Part shown: piece after piece, positions 37,842 through 46,911 of the stretch
How positions within the stretch are numbered: position 1 is the first letter of the stretch
Layout: every line of letters begins with the position of its first letter
Assembly: GCA_938035525.1 (NCBI GenBank)
Contig: CALHOI010000046.1
Span: forward strand, 1-64,000
Reading direction: 5' to 3'
DNA length: 64,000 nucleotides
Source of the DNA: an uncultured Granulosicoccaceae bacterium
Lineage (GTDB): Bacteria > Pseudomonadota > Gammaproteobacteria > Granulosicoccales > Granulosicoccaceae
Made by a program: the position numbers and the translations under genes
The notes under the pieces: model-generated
What the model saw: only the letters and a program-made list of their open reading frames with translations
The model's database searches: none
What the model was told of the DNA's origin: nothing

Positions 37842-40334
37842 ATGGCCTCACCAAAGCACAATTCGCAACAACTGGTCACTGTGCAATGCAGTGAACAACA
37901 GGGCACACAGAGGAATTATTCGGAGTTGTTGGGCAGGTACGAATCACTAAAAACAGTTATAGCCCAATTATCCAAACTCAGTGATGCAGCTGTGGAAATG
38001 ATGAACCAGGAGTCGCTGGAAAACCTACTGGAATATATCTCAGCTGAGATAACCAGACTAACTGCCGCAAACGGCGCCTATTTACACATGGTGCACGAAA
38101 CTGGAGACTACCTACAGGTCGTTGCAGCCAGTGGTGCGTTTAAAGAACAATTAATTGGCAATACGCGAACTCGCGGCGTTGGTCTTTCTGCAAAAGCATG
38201 GGAGTCTGGAAACTGTGAATACACAGATGCCTACAACAAAGAGTTTGGCAGCCAAGTTGTGTTATTTCCCGAAGAAGTAAAAGCGGTCTCGATACCATTA
38301 TCGTTTTCAAATGAAGTTTTTGGCGTTGCCTTTATAACAGCATCGATCGAAGAAGACTTGCGCGCTCAGATACCCATGCTCAGGGAAATCACCAAGGTTG
38401 CCTCAATTTCTATTTTCTATACAAAGCAGCTGGAGGCGCAAGCCAAAGAACTGCATCGCATGCGAACACTTAACAAGCTGGGAGATACCTTGTACCAATC
38501 TACCGATTGGGACAACACCTTAAAATGTGTTAGTGAGCACTTGATTGATATTTTTGATGTGCAGCGAGTCAATATTTATCACAACTCAGATCTTAGCGAT
38601 ACACTGCGCACACACTCCGCCTATCGAGTTACAAATGGTGATGTCCGGTCTGTTGAGCAAAAAGTTGAGTCGCTTAGTCAGCACAGCATTAGTTATTGGT
38701 GTTTCGACAATAGAGCCTTTGCTCAAATAAACAGAAATATTGAAGACCCTAGAGAATCAAAGGCAGTTCACGAGTACCGCCGAATACACAATATCGGCAG
38801 CACAATGTGTGTACCGATTTGTTTTGACAAAAAGCCATGGGGTGTCATTATTATTACTAAAAGCGCTGACAAGTGCGATTTCAATGAAAACGAAGCTAAT
38901 ACGTTTCAAGCCATGATAAGTCAAATGTCAACAGCGCTACAGCGTAATGATTTGCTAAGCAAGGTACATCATCAAGCCGGTCATGACAGCTTAACAGGCC
39001 TTTCTAACCGCCGTCTATTCAAGGACCGATGTACAGAAATTGTAAACGCCGCAGCCGACAGTACTGATTCCAAATCCAATCAAAAGCAGTTCGCCATCAT
39101 GTTCTTCGATTTAGACGGTTTCAAGGCTGTCAATGATGCTTACGGTCATCATATCGGTGATCAAGTTATAAAAATTTGTACTAGTCGTATGAAAAACTGC
39201 GCTCGATCAGGAGACGTTCTGGCTCGCATGGGAGGGGACGAGTTTGCACTCATGGTAAACCTAAAAAAACATGAGTGTAATATCGACGAATTAGCAAAAC
39301 GTTTTAATGACAGCATCAGTGAACCCATCCGCATTGACCAGCTAAGAATTAATATTGGCGTTAGCATCGGTATCAGTTACTACCCGCAGGATGGCCACAC
39401 ATTTTCTGAACTACTGAACCACGCCGATATGGCAATGTATCAGGCAAAGCATGCGGGTAACGGTAAGATTCAACACTTCAACAAGCTGGTTGCTGAGAAA
39501 ATTCGCGGAAAAAATGAGCTGAGAAGCCTTTTTCAAGCTGCATTGGTAAGAAACGAATTTGAACTTTGGCATCAACCGCAAGTATGTTGGAAAACCGGTA
39601 CTGTGTGTGGCGTTGAAGCCCTCATACGCTGGAACAGCGAAGAGCGCGGCCAGGTATCTCCATTCGAATTTATACCCATAGCAGAAGAATCAGGATTCAT
39701 TGATGAGCTGGGCCTGTGGATTATGGAAGAAGCTATCCAGACGCTCAAAACGTGGGGTTATAGTGCTGAAAAGCAGTTCAGTATGAGCGTTAACATTGCA
39801 ACACCTCAGTTTCTCGACTCGAACTTCGCCAGCAAAGTTATTGAGCTACTAAATAAAAATGAAGTGCCTCCAAATCAACTCAAAGCCGAGATCACAGAAA
39901 GCTTTATAATGAACGACAGAGAATCTGTTGTTACTCAGCTAAAAATTCTAAGGGAGGCCGGAATTAATATCGCATTGGACGACTTCGGCACAGGCTTCTC
40001 ATCACTGAGTTATCTTCAGGACTTACCTGTTGATATACTGAAAATAGACCGCTCTTTTGTAAAAGATCTCAACGAGTCAAACTCTGAAAAATCCATTGCA
40101 GCCAGCATCATCGCCCTGGCAAACAGCCTGGGTTTAGCAACCGTCGCTGAAGGAATTGAATCTTATGAGCAGTTAATTGCCATTAATAATTTGGGCTGCG
40201 ACTTAATACAGGGATACTATTACTCAAAGCCAGTGCCCGCCGCCGAACTGCCCAGCGTAGTTGAAAAAATTGAAGTTGAAAAAATTGAAGTTGAACAAAT
40301 TGAACATGCAGGTGGTTTCAAAAAATCTGCCTGA
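37842..40334 (+). CDS. GAF-GAF-GGDEF-EAL cyclic-di-GMP enzyme
   Basis: An 830-residue soluble c-di-GMP turnover protein. Two GAF-type sensor domains fill about residues 40-200 and 210-370. The GGDEF domain is intact, with GGDEF at residues 464-468 and the product-inhibition motif RxxD at 455-458. The EAL domain is also intact: EAL at 592-594, SVNIATPQF, KAEITES, DDFGTGFSSL, LKIDRSFV and AEGIES. All catalytic residues appear present in both halves, so it may be bifunctional. No membrane segment is seen. The tail has a VEKIE/VEKIE/VEQIE repeat from a 15-bp duplication (40260-40304). Single gene; ligand of the GAF domains unknown. Confidence 0.95.
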   Translation: MASPKHNSQQLVTVQCSEQQGTQRNYSELLGRYESLKTVIAQLSKLSDAAVEMMNQESLENLLEYISAEITRLTAANGAYLHMVHETGDYLQVVAASGAFKEQLIGNTRTRGVGLSAKAWESGNCEYTDAYNKEFGSQVVLFPEEVKAVSIPLSFSNEVFGVAFITASIEEDLRAQIPMLREITKVASISIFYTKQLEAQAKELHRMRTLNKLGDTLYQSTDWDNTLKCVSEHLIDIFDVQRVNIYHNSDLSDTLRTHSAYRVTNGDVRSVEQKVESLSQHSISYWCFDNRAFAQINRNIEDPRESKAVHEYRRIHNIGSTMCVPICFDKKPWGVIIITKSADKCDFNENEANTFQAMISQMSTALQRNDLLSKVHHQAGHDSLTGLSNRRLFKDRCTEIVNAAADSTDSKSNQKQFAIMFFDLDGFKAVNDAYGHHIGDQVIKICTSRMKNCARSGDVLARMGGDEFALMVNLKKHECNIDELAKRFNDSISEPIRIDQLRINIGVSIGISYYPQDGHTFSELLNHADMAMYQAKHAGNGKIQHFNKLVAEKIRGKNELRSLFQAALVRNEFELWHQPQVCWKTGTVCGVEALIRWNSEERGQVSPFEFIPIAEESGFIDELGLWIMEEAIQTLKTWGYSAEKQFSMSVNIATPQFLDSNFASKVIELLNKNEVPPNQLKAEITESFIMNDRESVVTQLKILREAGINIALDDFGTGFSSLSYLQDLPVDILKIDRSFVKDLNESNSEKSIAASIIALANSLGLATVAEGIESYEQLIAINNLGCDLIQGYYYSKPVPAAELPSVVEKIEVEKIEVEQIEHAGGFKKSA

Positions 40335-40374
40335 GCTTAAATCGGACGATATTAAACCGGCATAACCAACCTTG

Positions 40375-40782
40375 TTATCGAATTGAACCAGCGCCATACC
40401 ATCGCTGTACGTTGCGCAACTGCCCAGTCTCGTCATTTATCCGAAACGCATACTGTAGCCAGACTGATTTATAACCGGGACGTTGAAACAGGAATCCGGC
40501 CACGTACCACTTTTCATCGATGGGCAGTCCTTCACCCGCCCAAACCACATCATTTTTCCAGCTGTAGCCGTTGTCAGTCATGTTTGCCATATCGAGCATA
40601 ACTCCAGGTTTGGACATAACCTGACGCTTGATATCCCACCTTTGTTGCTCTGAAAATGCGGCGTCACTTTGCGCTGACTGCGTGGTAAGCGACGTTTTGT
40701 CTTCACTGTCATCAGAAATCGCTTGAGCTGAATAAAGCGCAGACGCCAGGCAAGTGACTATCAGTACTGAAACAAATTTCAT
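40375..40782 (-). CDS. Secreted protein of unknown function
   Basis: A 135-residue protein with a signal peptide (MKFVSVLIVTCLASALYSAQA) and a mature part I do not recognise. The mature part holds EEQRWDIKRQ-like and WYVAGFLFQRPGYKSVWLQY segments with several aromatic residues, fitting a small beta-rich periplasmic domain. GGGAG lies seven bases before the ATG at 40782. It precedes nothing on its strand; upstream by 28 bp is the DUF2288 gene, so the minus-strand genes may share a transcript. Confidence 0.65.
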   Translation of the reverse strand: MKFVSVLIVTCLASALYSAQAISDDSEDKTSLTTQSAQSDAAFSEQQRWDIKRQVMSKPGVMLDMANMTDNGYSWKNDVVWAGEGLPIDEKWYVAGFLFQRPGYKSVWLQYAFRINDETGQLRNVQRWYGAGSIR

Positions 40783-40810
40783 ATATCACTCCCTGCAGAG
40801 GTCTGAATAG

Positions 40811-41161
40811 CTAATGCACGGTGGGATTGGTTTTATTGTGTTCTTGTACCAGCACCCATGGCGCGGTGACAACGCACCAGAAATCCGGTTCACGAGCAGT
40901 CCAGTCTCTTGCATCGTCATCGGATGCACGCGCAACCGATTTATCGTCTAGCCACAGTTTTAACTGATTTGTATCGTCTCTGGCAAGACAATTCGCAACT
41001 TCAACCAGATCTCGCCCCTCTAAAACCTTGATAACAACGCCACGTGCGAAATGGCGCACTAATTCAGACCAGGCAATTTGGCCGGTTTCCAAATTCAGTT
41101 TGTCATCAAGAGACAAAGGACTGTCGTCGATAGTCGGTGGTGTATCTGCGTCATCTGCCAT
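40811..41161 (-). CDS. DUF2288 family protein
   Basis: A 116-residue cytoplasmic protein. The family pattern is clear: LNLETGQIAWSELVRHFARG, VVIKVLEGRDLVEVANCLA, DDTNQLKLWLDD and FWCVVTAPWVLVQEH. The function is unknown in the literature I know; the domain occurs in gammaproteobacteria and cyanobacteria. It lies between a DUF2959 lipoprotein gene and a small secreted protein gene on the same strand. Confidence 0.8.
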   Translation of the reverse strand: MADDADTPPTIDDSPLSLDDKLNLETGQIAWSELVRHFARGVVIKVLEGRDLVEVANCLARDDTNQLKLWLDDKSVARASDDDARDWTAREPDFWCVVTAPWVLVQEHNKTNPTVH

Positions 41162-41209
41162 GTCAGTAGTGTGTGGTCGGGCCTGGTCGGCTCAGTAGGC
41201 TTAGCAGCG

Positions 41210-41860
41210 CTAACTGGCGGGCTCCATTTGCGCAATAAATTCATTTGATCGCGCAATCGATTGATTCATTTGATCAATTAGACGATCAATATCACCTTCA
41301 AGATTGGCGAACGTATTTCTCAGCGATCCAACTGCTTGTGCGTTCAGATTATGCTTTAAGAATAAAACATTATCTTTAAAGGTTTTCAGAACCGGTTCCA
41401 TACTGCGCTCAGCAGCCTGCATGCTGGTCAGCATTTCTTGATAACGGCTTTGCGTATCACGCAGCTGGTTTTTACTGTTATTACGCAGGTCAGCGCTGGT
41501 GTACTGTTCTATCTCTTGTTCCCATTCCTTGAACAGATCTTCAGCAACTTGTTCGACATCGTCGATTTCTTCGGATACTTCTTCAGCGGCGTCCCTGCTG
41601 TCGTCATATTCGTCACTGAGTCGGTTGTAGGCTTTTTTCAGCCCTGTCTCCTCAATTTGTACAACAGAGCCAAATCGCTCTAACGCATCCTTAAATTGCT
41701 CTTGTGCATCTTTTTGGGCATCACGCGCATCTTTTACGTTTGCCACTAGAATGTCGCGCTTGTGAATACCCACTTTTTCAAGTGTGTTGTACTTAACAGT
41801 GCTACACGCGCTGAATAACACCAATGCAAGACTACCAATCACTATATTACGAAGCATCAT
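41210..41860 (-). CDS. DUF2959 family lipoprotein, coiled coil
   Basis: A 216-residue lipoprotein: MLRNIVIGSLALVLFSAC gives a lipobox ending at Cys 20. The mature protein is almost wholly helical and charged (VANVKDARDAQKDAQEQFKD, SDEYDDSRDAAEEVSEEIDD), a pattern of long coiled coil, and matches DUF2959. It is probably tethered to the outer membrane and may span part of the periplasm. Function unknown. Start at the first of two adjacent ATGs, 41860. Confidence 0.85.
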   Translation of the reverse strand: MMLRNIVIGSLALVLFSACSTVKYNTLEKVGIHKRDILVANVKDARDAQKDAQEQFKDALERFGSVVQIEETGLKKAYNRLSDEYDDSRDAAEEVSEEIDDVEQVAEDLFKEWEQEIEQYTSADLRNNSKNQLRDTQSRYQEMLTSMQAAERSMEPVLKTFKDNVLFLKHNLNAQAVGSLRNTFANLEGDIDRLIDQMNQSIARSNEFIAQMEPAS

Positions 41861-41917
41861 TGTCGTTAAAGTCCGGATAAATATTGAGTAAAGCCTAAAT
41901 AGTTTTGATTTGCAAAA

Positions 41918-43459
41918 CTAACGTAAATGCGGGTTGGCTGTTCGACGAACAAGCTCATCCCACAACTCTGCATTGCAATTTCCCGCTGCAACATGCCCTT
42001 CCAGATAGCCATCGCTGAGTTCGTCAACTCGAGCCAACTGGCAACGCGCTTCCATGGTCTCCCAACGGCGCTCGTCACAGGCATTTTTCTCAACAAACTG
42101 TTGTACACAGGTAAGCCCTGCTACCAGATCATCAGATTTGGACGTGCTTGATTGATTTGGCTGAGACACAAAATCACCACCCTTGGCTTTGCTGATGGCT
42201 TTTACGGCTGAATTTTCAATCACGATGGATGACACTTTTTCGTTTAGATCATCGTTGTCCAGACAATCATCATCACCCGTTACAACCACACTTTTGCCAT
42301 TAAAATTGGCACCCTCATATAAAGTGGCCCGAAACCCCGGAGACAATTTGATCGAAGACGCTGTATCTTGGGCAATACGCAAGTCTTTTAAAGCCGACGC
42401 ACTGTGCCTGCCGACCGGCAGCTCTGCACTGCTACCGCGAAAATTACAGTGCTCGTAAACGGTTGCAACCATTTTCGCGGCTCCAGCAGTGGCGGTTGCA
42501 CCATCAACCTTGCGAACCACTATCGATGTGATGGCGTCATTGTAACGACCAATTAAGCACGGATTATTTGTGCTCAGCGTGCCCGAATCGCCACGATAAA
42601 AGTCATTGATAAAAAGTTCTGCCTGGTATCCTTCACCCACTTGCAACGCTGAAATAGTGTTGTTGCTGATGCCCAACGCATTTAAATCGGCGTTTGTGTA
42701 CTCACCCACTTGCAAAGCCGCAGACTGGCCTGTGTAGTTACATTGATCGTACACTGTCACTGCGCCTTTGGCCGCAGGCGCAGTGGCGGCAACGGCCAGA
42801 TCATTGCCACCGGTTACCGAAACCGACGTTATACGATTGGCAAAATCACCGGTATCAATACATTTAACATCACCAGAGGTTGAGGCCGAATCACCGCGTA
42901 GAAAGTCGTTTTCAAAGACGGTTAAGCTCATGCCTTTTGGCACTTTCGCCGAAGAAATTTCGTTGTTGGCCAAACCAAATTTTTTCAGTTGAGCCAGGTT
43001 GTAATCACCTACCGGCAGCACGGCTGCCAGACCAGCGTAGTTACAGTCAGAATAAACTGTAACCTGGCCTTTAACGTTGGCGGGTTTTTTTGCTTCCAGA
43101 CTCGAATTACCAAACAGGATTGATTCCTTTTGACCAAAAGCCTGTTCTGGCGCTTTAATAGTAAGAGAGCTGACAAGGTTGTTAAAGTTGTTATTTTCCA
43201 GACAAGAGTCTGAGCTCTTTAGCGTGCCATAGCGACCTTTAAAGCCATCATCCTCATGCAGTGTTACCACGAACCCCTTCTCAAATTTGACAGCGGCAAT
43301 AGCGTTGTCAGGGATACCGCGCTTGGCAAGATCGGCCGCTGTGTATTCGCCAGGCTCAAGCGTAACGCTTGGGCCTTCGTAATTACATTGACCATAAAAG
43401 TTAACGTTGGCAAATGCCGTAATAGGCAGCAGTAACAGCAGTCCAATTAGTTTCTTCAT
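41918..43459 (-). CDS. Secreted protein with four beta/gamma-crystallin domains
   Basis: A 513-residue exported protein with signal peptide MKKLIGLLLLLPITAFA. Four domains of about 85-100 residues follow, at about 19-105, 130-215, 230-320 and 330-415, each opening NFYGQCNYEG, VTVYSDCNYAG, VTVYDQCNYTG or ATVYEHCNFRG. Each half-domain carries a (N/D)(N/D)xx(S/T)S-like calcium motif, for example NNLVSS, NNEISS, ANRITS, NDAITS and NEKVSS. Two Cys per domain suggest disulphides. Residues about 430-513 form a separate Cys/Trp/Glu-rich domain (VEKNACDERRWETMEARCQL) I do not recognise. Likely a calcium-stabilised envelope or matrix protein. GGAG precedes the ATG. Confidence 0.82.
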   Translation of the reverse strand: MKKLIGLLLLLPITAFANVNFYGQCNYEGPSVTLEPGEYTAADLAKRGIPDNAIAAVKFEKGFVVTLHEDDGFKGRYGTLKSSDSCLENNNFNNLVSSLTIKAPEQAFGQKESILFGNSSLEAKKPANVKGQVTVYSDCNYAGLAAVLPVGDYNLAQLKKFGLANNEISSAKVPKGMSLTVFENDFLRGDSASTSGDVKCIDTGDFANRITSVSVTGGNDLAVAATAPAAKGAVTVYDQCNYTGQSAALQVGEYTNADLNALGISNNTISALQVGEGYQAELFINDFYRGDSGTLSTNNPCLIGRYNDAITSIVVRKVDGATATAGAAKMVATVYEHCNFRGSSAELPVGRHSASALKDLRIAQDTASSIKLSPGFRATLYEGANFNGKSVVVTGDDDCLDNDDLNEKVSSIVIENSAVKAISKAKGGDFVSQPNQSSTSKSDDLVAGLTCVQQFVEKNACDERRWETMEARCQLARVDELSDGYLEGHVAAGNCNAELWDELVRRTANPHLR

Positions 43460-43542
43460 TTTAAAGCTCCAAGCACGTGCAATGAGGTTTGTAGTTACCC
43501 AATTTATTAAACTTACTTGTCTACCTACTGTGGTGTACGAAC

Positions 43543-44280
43543 TTAGGTATACAACTGAGGCACATTGAGTTGCCCATGGATTTGGTTGCAGGCTTGCTCA
43601 GAAATATGAAAGCCTTTAGCCAGTTTATCCAGATAATCGGCTTCTGCTTTTGAGTCCAGATTAACGGTCATTAAAGACAACACATAAATTTGCTGCTCGA
43701 GTCCTTTGGGAACGCTTTTAATAAATCCGTCCACATCGAGGGGCGCCTGCATTTCAGCTCGAATAAAAGCAGCTTCCTCTGGACCAATATCACCCAGCTT
43801 GCCAACAATGTTTTCTTGTTCTTGTGCATCGACATTACCATCCGCTTTGGCCGCATTGATCATGGCACGGATAAGCAAAGCCGCCTGATTGGTTTGTTCA
43901 GTAGTCACTGGGGCCGGGGCTTGAGCTCCGGGGGCATTTTGCCCAAGCGCATTGCCTAATAAAGCGCCCATATCACCTTGCGTATTGTTAGCACTGGGGT
44001 TTGCGCCGCCCGCACCGCCTAGCAAAGCGCCTAGCAACCCACCGGCACCTCCAGCTTGCGCTGACCCACCACCCTGTTGTCCTTGAAGCTGACCAAGCAA
44101 ATCACCCAAGCCGCCACCGCTGGCACCGCCACCGGCCAGGGACCCAAGCAGACCACCCAATCCGCTACCACCTTGAGCGCTACCACCAAGCAACGAACCC
44201 AAACCACCTGCCCCAGCTGAACCGCCTTTAGACAAGGCACCGCTTAACAGTAATTTCCCTAATGTACCGACAAGATTCAT
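43543..44280 (-). CDS. DUF533/TerB-like membrane-associated protein
   Basis: A 245-residue protein. The N-terminal half (residues about 1-130) is Gly/Leu-rich with many GGLLG-type repeats (GSLLGGSAQGGSGLGGLLGS), and the C-terminal half is a helical TerB-like domain: NQAALLIRAMINAAKADGNVD, then EQENIVGKLGDIGPEE and YVLSLMTVNLDSKAEADYL. The pattern is that of DUF533 proteins such as YebE. The ATG at 44280 has a strong GGAGG five bases upstream, and is preferred over a longer start. Function unknown. Confidence 0.83.
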   Translation of the reverse strand: MNLVGTLGKLLLSGALSKGGSAGAGGLGSLLGGSAQGGSGLGGLLGSLAGGGASGGGLGDLLGQLQGQQGGGSAQAGGAGGLLGALLGGAGGANPSANNTQGDMGALLGNALGQNAPGAQAPAPVTTEQTNQAALLIRAMINAAKADGNVDAQEQENIVGKLGDIGPEEAAFIRAEMQAPLDVDGFIKSVPKGLEQQIYVLSLMTVNLDSKAEADYLDKLAKGFHISEQACNQIHGQLNVPQLYT

Positions 44281-44407
44281 ACAACCTCCAAACCAATAAG
44301 TAAAACCCGATCCTAGCACGCAAAATTTGTTGCCCGGATTGAACAGGCTTATCTCTTAACAAATGTTACTCTTTCCATACCAGCCAGCGGGCCTCAGGTA
44401 CTACACA

Positions 44408-44938
44408 GTGAACAAAATCGAATCTTATATCCGTACCATACCGGACTACCCTAAAAAAGGAATCCAGTTTCGCGATGTCAGTACTTTATTTCAGGACCCT
44501 CGCGGTTTTCGCATGGCCGTCGACATGTTGCTCCACCCTTACGCTGGACAACCAATAGATAAAGTAGCAGCACTGGAAGCCCGTGGTTTTATTTTAGGCG
44601 GTGCTATCGCTCATCAACTCTCTGTTGGTTTTGTGCCAATTCGCAAACAAGGCAAATTACCCGGCGAAACCATGCACGAGGACTACACCCTTGAATATGG
44701 CGAAGCCACCATGGAAATTCACGTTGACGCCATTGAAAAAGGCGAACGTGTATTGTTGGTTGATGATTTGATTGCTACCGGTGGTACTTGCGAGGCCGGC
44801 ATAAAGCTCCTGCAACGCTCTGGAGCAAACATTGTGGGCAGCGCCTTCATTATCGACCTACCTGCGTTAGGTGGCAAGAAGCTGATTGAGTCACTCGGCG
44901 TAGACGTACATATATTGTGCGAATTCGATGGCGACTAA
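44408..44938 (+). CDS. apt: Adenine phosphoribosyltransferase
   Basis: Apt salvages adenine to AMP with PRPP. From the GTG at 44408 the product has 176 residues, the normal length, and begins [20 protein letters not shown] like its homologues; the upstream ATG at 44363 would add 15 unlikely residues. The phosphoribosyl-binding motif [14 protein letters not shown] and the flexible loop with [17 protein letters not shown] are clear. It is a single gene divergent from the DUF533 gene; a 16-bp tandem duplication follows its stop. Confidence 0.96.
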   Translation: MNKIESYIRTIPDYPKKGIQFRDVSTLFQDPRGFRMAVDMLLHPYAGQPIDKVAALEARGFILGGAIAHQLSVGFVPIRKQGKLPGETMHEDYTLEYGEATMEIHVDAIEKGERVLLVDDLIATGGTCEAGIKLLQRSGANIVGSAFIIDLPALGGKKLIESLGVDVHILCEFDGD

Positions 44939-44940
44939 CC

Positions 44941-44972
44941 AATACCAGCTCACCCTAATACCAGCTCACCCT
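44941..44972. repeat. Exact 16-bp tandem duplication after apt
   Basis: AATACCAGCTCACCCT occupies 44941-44956 and, exactly and adjoining, 44957-44972, three bases past the apt stop. Confidence 0.95.
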
Positions 44973-45044
44973 TTATTACGAAAGTTCGAATTGCAAAAGT
45001 GCGAAAACCAAAAGACCCAAAACTGCGATAAAAGGGTATTGGCA

Positions 45045-45650
45045 TTATGGTTGATTATTCTTTTGCGCAAACTGAAGTGCAATATTCAACGCTGCTTGCA
45101 CGGCTTTGCGTGCACCAGCGTCAGGTTGGCGCTGTAAAACGCCGTTGAGCTGGTCGACGCTGCGCTGTGCCTTATTTTCCTGTACTCCGTGTTCCTGTAG
45201 TCCGTGTTCCTGTACCCCTTGCTGCCGGTCACCGCGATGGAATTCCCCATGTTGCCCAGTCACTTTCTGGCGATTTTCCACGGCGTTTCGACCCGACGCA
45301 TTTAAAATAACCTGTGTACGACTGATCACTGAAGGCAACATGCGAGATTGTTCTTGGCCCTGACCAACCTGAAATAAATAGGGCTTTATTTTATTGAGTG
45401 TAATCACACCAATGCCCTTGACGTTGGTGAGCTCATCAAGTGACTGATACGGCCCATTAAGATCGCGGTAATCAACAATCGCTTTTGCTTTGGTTGGACC
45501 AATACCCGGCAACATGCCAGCAAGCACATCAGCACTAGCAGTATTAATATCAACAAGCGGACCGGCTAAGCTAGCGCGGCTGTAGGCAGTTGATTGAGCC
45601 GCAAGCGCAATCAACATTAACAACAGAATCGAACGGGAAAAAGAGCGCAT
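45045..45650 (-). CDS. comEA: ComEA-like helix-hairpin-helix DNA-binding protein
   Basis: A 201-residue exported protein. After a signal segment (ILLLMLIALAAQSTAYS) comes the ComEA domain, about residues 33-95: VDINTASADVLAGMLPGIGP and SLDELTNVKGIGVITLNKI, two helix-hairpin-helix motifs that bind DNA without sequence specificity. In competent bacteria ComEA pulls DNA into the periplasm. The C-terminal half is Gln/Arg-rich with a 15-bp coded repeat (QEHGLQEHGVQEN) and an unusual length for the family, which often ends after the domain. A perfect AAGGAGG precedes the ATG. Confidence 0.85.
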   Translation of the reverse strand: MRSFSRSILLLMLIALAAQSTAYSRASLAGPLVDINTASADVLAGMLPGIGPTKAKAIVDYRDLNGPYQSLDELTNVKGIGVITLNKIKPYLFQVGQGQEQSRMLPSVISRTQVILNASGRNAVENRQKVTGQHGEFHRGDRQQGVQEHGLQEHGVQENKAQRSVDQLNGVLQRQPDAGARKAVQAALNIALQFAQKNNQP

Positions 45651-45794
45651 GAATGAACCTCCTTGTTCAAATGGTTGAGTTCGTTTTATTCGAACTCAGG
45701 ACGATCAGGCATGATTGATCGGGCCCGATGCTTGATAAAGATTATGCGCACATCCTGCACGCATGCCCAGTTTATACCGACAACAACTCAGAAT

Positions 45795-46799
45795 TCAAGT
45801 GCTTGGCACCGTGTCTTCGTGCACGGCACTTGAACTGCTTGAACGTGCGTAGCGCAGTATGATTAATATGGCGAGTTGGGTGCCAAATATCAGCGACGCC
45901 ATCCAGAGGTGTAACGGTTGAGCAAAAATGGGCAGGTTGAGTCGGTCCATGGACATGCCCATGACCGTCGTTCCTAATAATAGAAATGCCAACAACCAAT
46001 TTAATCTGTGCAGTAACGCCGACTTTGTGTGGGTTACCAATTGCATAATCAGCCAGCCATTGAACACCACCAACCCAATGGCATAATATTTATGTACGGC
46101 AAATATCATGGGTAAATTATCAATCCACAAGTGCCGGTTCACATAGTTGCTTTGTTTGGCGATGAGATCGACCGCCTCCCTGACCTGGGTACCAAGCACC
46201 ATTTGCAGTAAACCCAAAATCATCGATAAAACGATCAACGGGTAGATCATTTTCGCCAAACCACTAACATCTATTTTTTGCAGTGTAGACCGGGCTGAGC
46301 GCAAAATGGCGGCAATAACCACACCCACAATGACCTGCGCCAAAAGCATGTGTATGGTTATTAAAACTGGATTTAAATTACTGGCGACAACACGTGAGCC
46401 CAGCCAGCCCTGAATACCGACCAACACAAACCCTGCAAACGCCAAATGCGTGACTCGAACATCGTAGCGACGAAAAGGCAATGAAAAAATCAGCGTGAGC
46501 AAAATGGTGAACCCAGTGAATACGCCAAGTAAACGGTTCAGGTACTCAGTCCAGGTTTTACGCACGTTAAACTGAGTCTCGGCGTAACCCCTGTCCGCGT
46601 AAATTTGCTGGTAATTTGCCGGAAGCTGAGATTCACTGGTTGGCGGGATCCATTGCCCAAAACAAGTTGGCCAGTCGGGGCACCCCATGCCCGAGCCGGT
46701 TGCCCGTACAATGCCACCCACTAGAATAAGCGCATAGATCGTGGCTATGGTGCCAGCGGCAAGCAACCAGAAGCGGCGGGTTTTAAGAGTCTCTGACAT
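45795..46799 (-). CDS. ctaA: Haem A synthase, COX15/CtaA family
   Basis: CtaA/Cox15 oxidises haem O to haem A for cytochrome c oxidase. The 334-residue protein from the ATG at 46799 has eight probable membrane helices. Landmarks are the first extracellular loop with GGIVRATGSGMGCPDWPTCF, the family's NVRKTWTEYLNRLLGVFTG, and histidines in HLAFAGFVLVGIQGWLGS, VLITIHMLLAQV, NRHLWIDNLPMIFAVHKY that ligate haems. The Cys pair typical of the loop is present (CPDWPTC). Its usual neighbour ctaB is not in the window. Confidence 0.9.
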   Translation of the reverse strand: MSETLKTRRFWLLAAGTIATIYALILVGGIVRATGSGMGCPDWPTCFGQWIPPTSESQLPANYQQIYADRGYAETQFNVRKTWTEYLNRLLGVFTGFTILLTLIFSLPFRRYDVRVTHLAFAGFVLVGIQGWLGSRVVASNLNPVLITIHMLLAQVIVGVVIAAILRSARSTLQKIDVSGLAKMIYPLIVLSMILGLLQMVLGTQVREAVDLIAKQSNYVNRHLWIDNLPMIFAVHKYYAIGLVVFNGWLIMQLVTHTKSALLHRLNWLLAFLLLGTTVMGMSMDRLNLPIFAQPLHLWMASLIFGTQLAILIILRYARSSSSSAVHEDTVPST

Positions 46800-46911
46800 G
46801 GTTCTCAACAATGCAATACAGCTCACCCATTTTACGTCAATTCTGTGTTTACAGACCTTTATACTGGCCCAAAAAGATGAACTTTCGCCAGAGCTTCTCG
46901 CCTAATCCAAA

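Noticed and set aside
44363-44407. Earlier ATG start for apt
   Set aside because: It would add 15 residues not found in the family; the GTG at 44408 gives the normal length and start.
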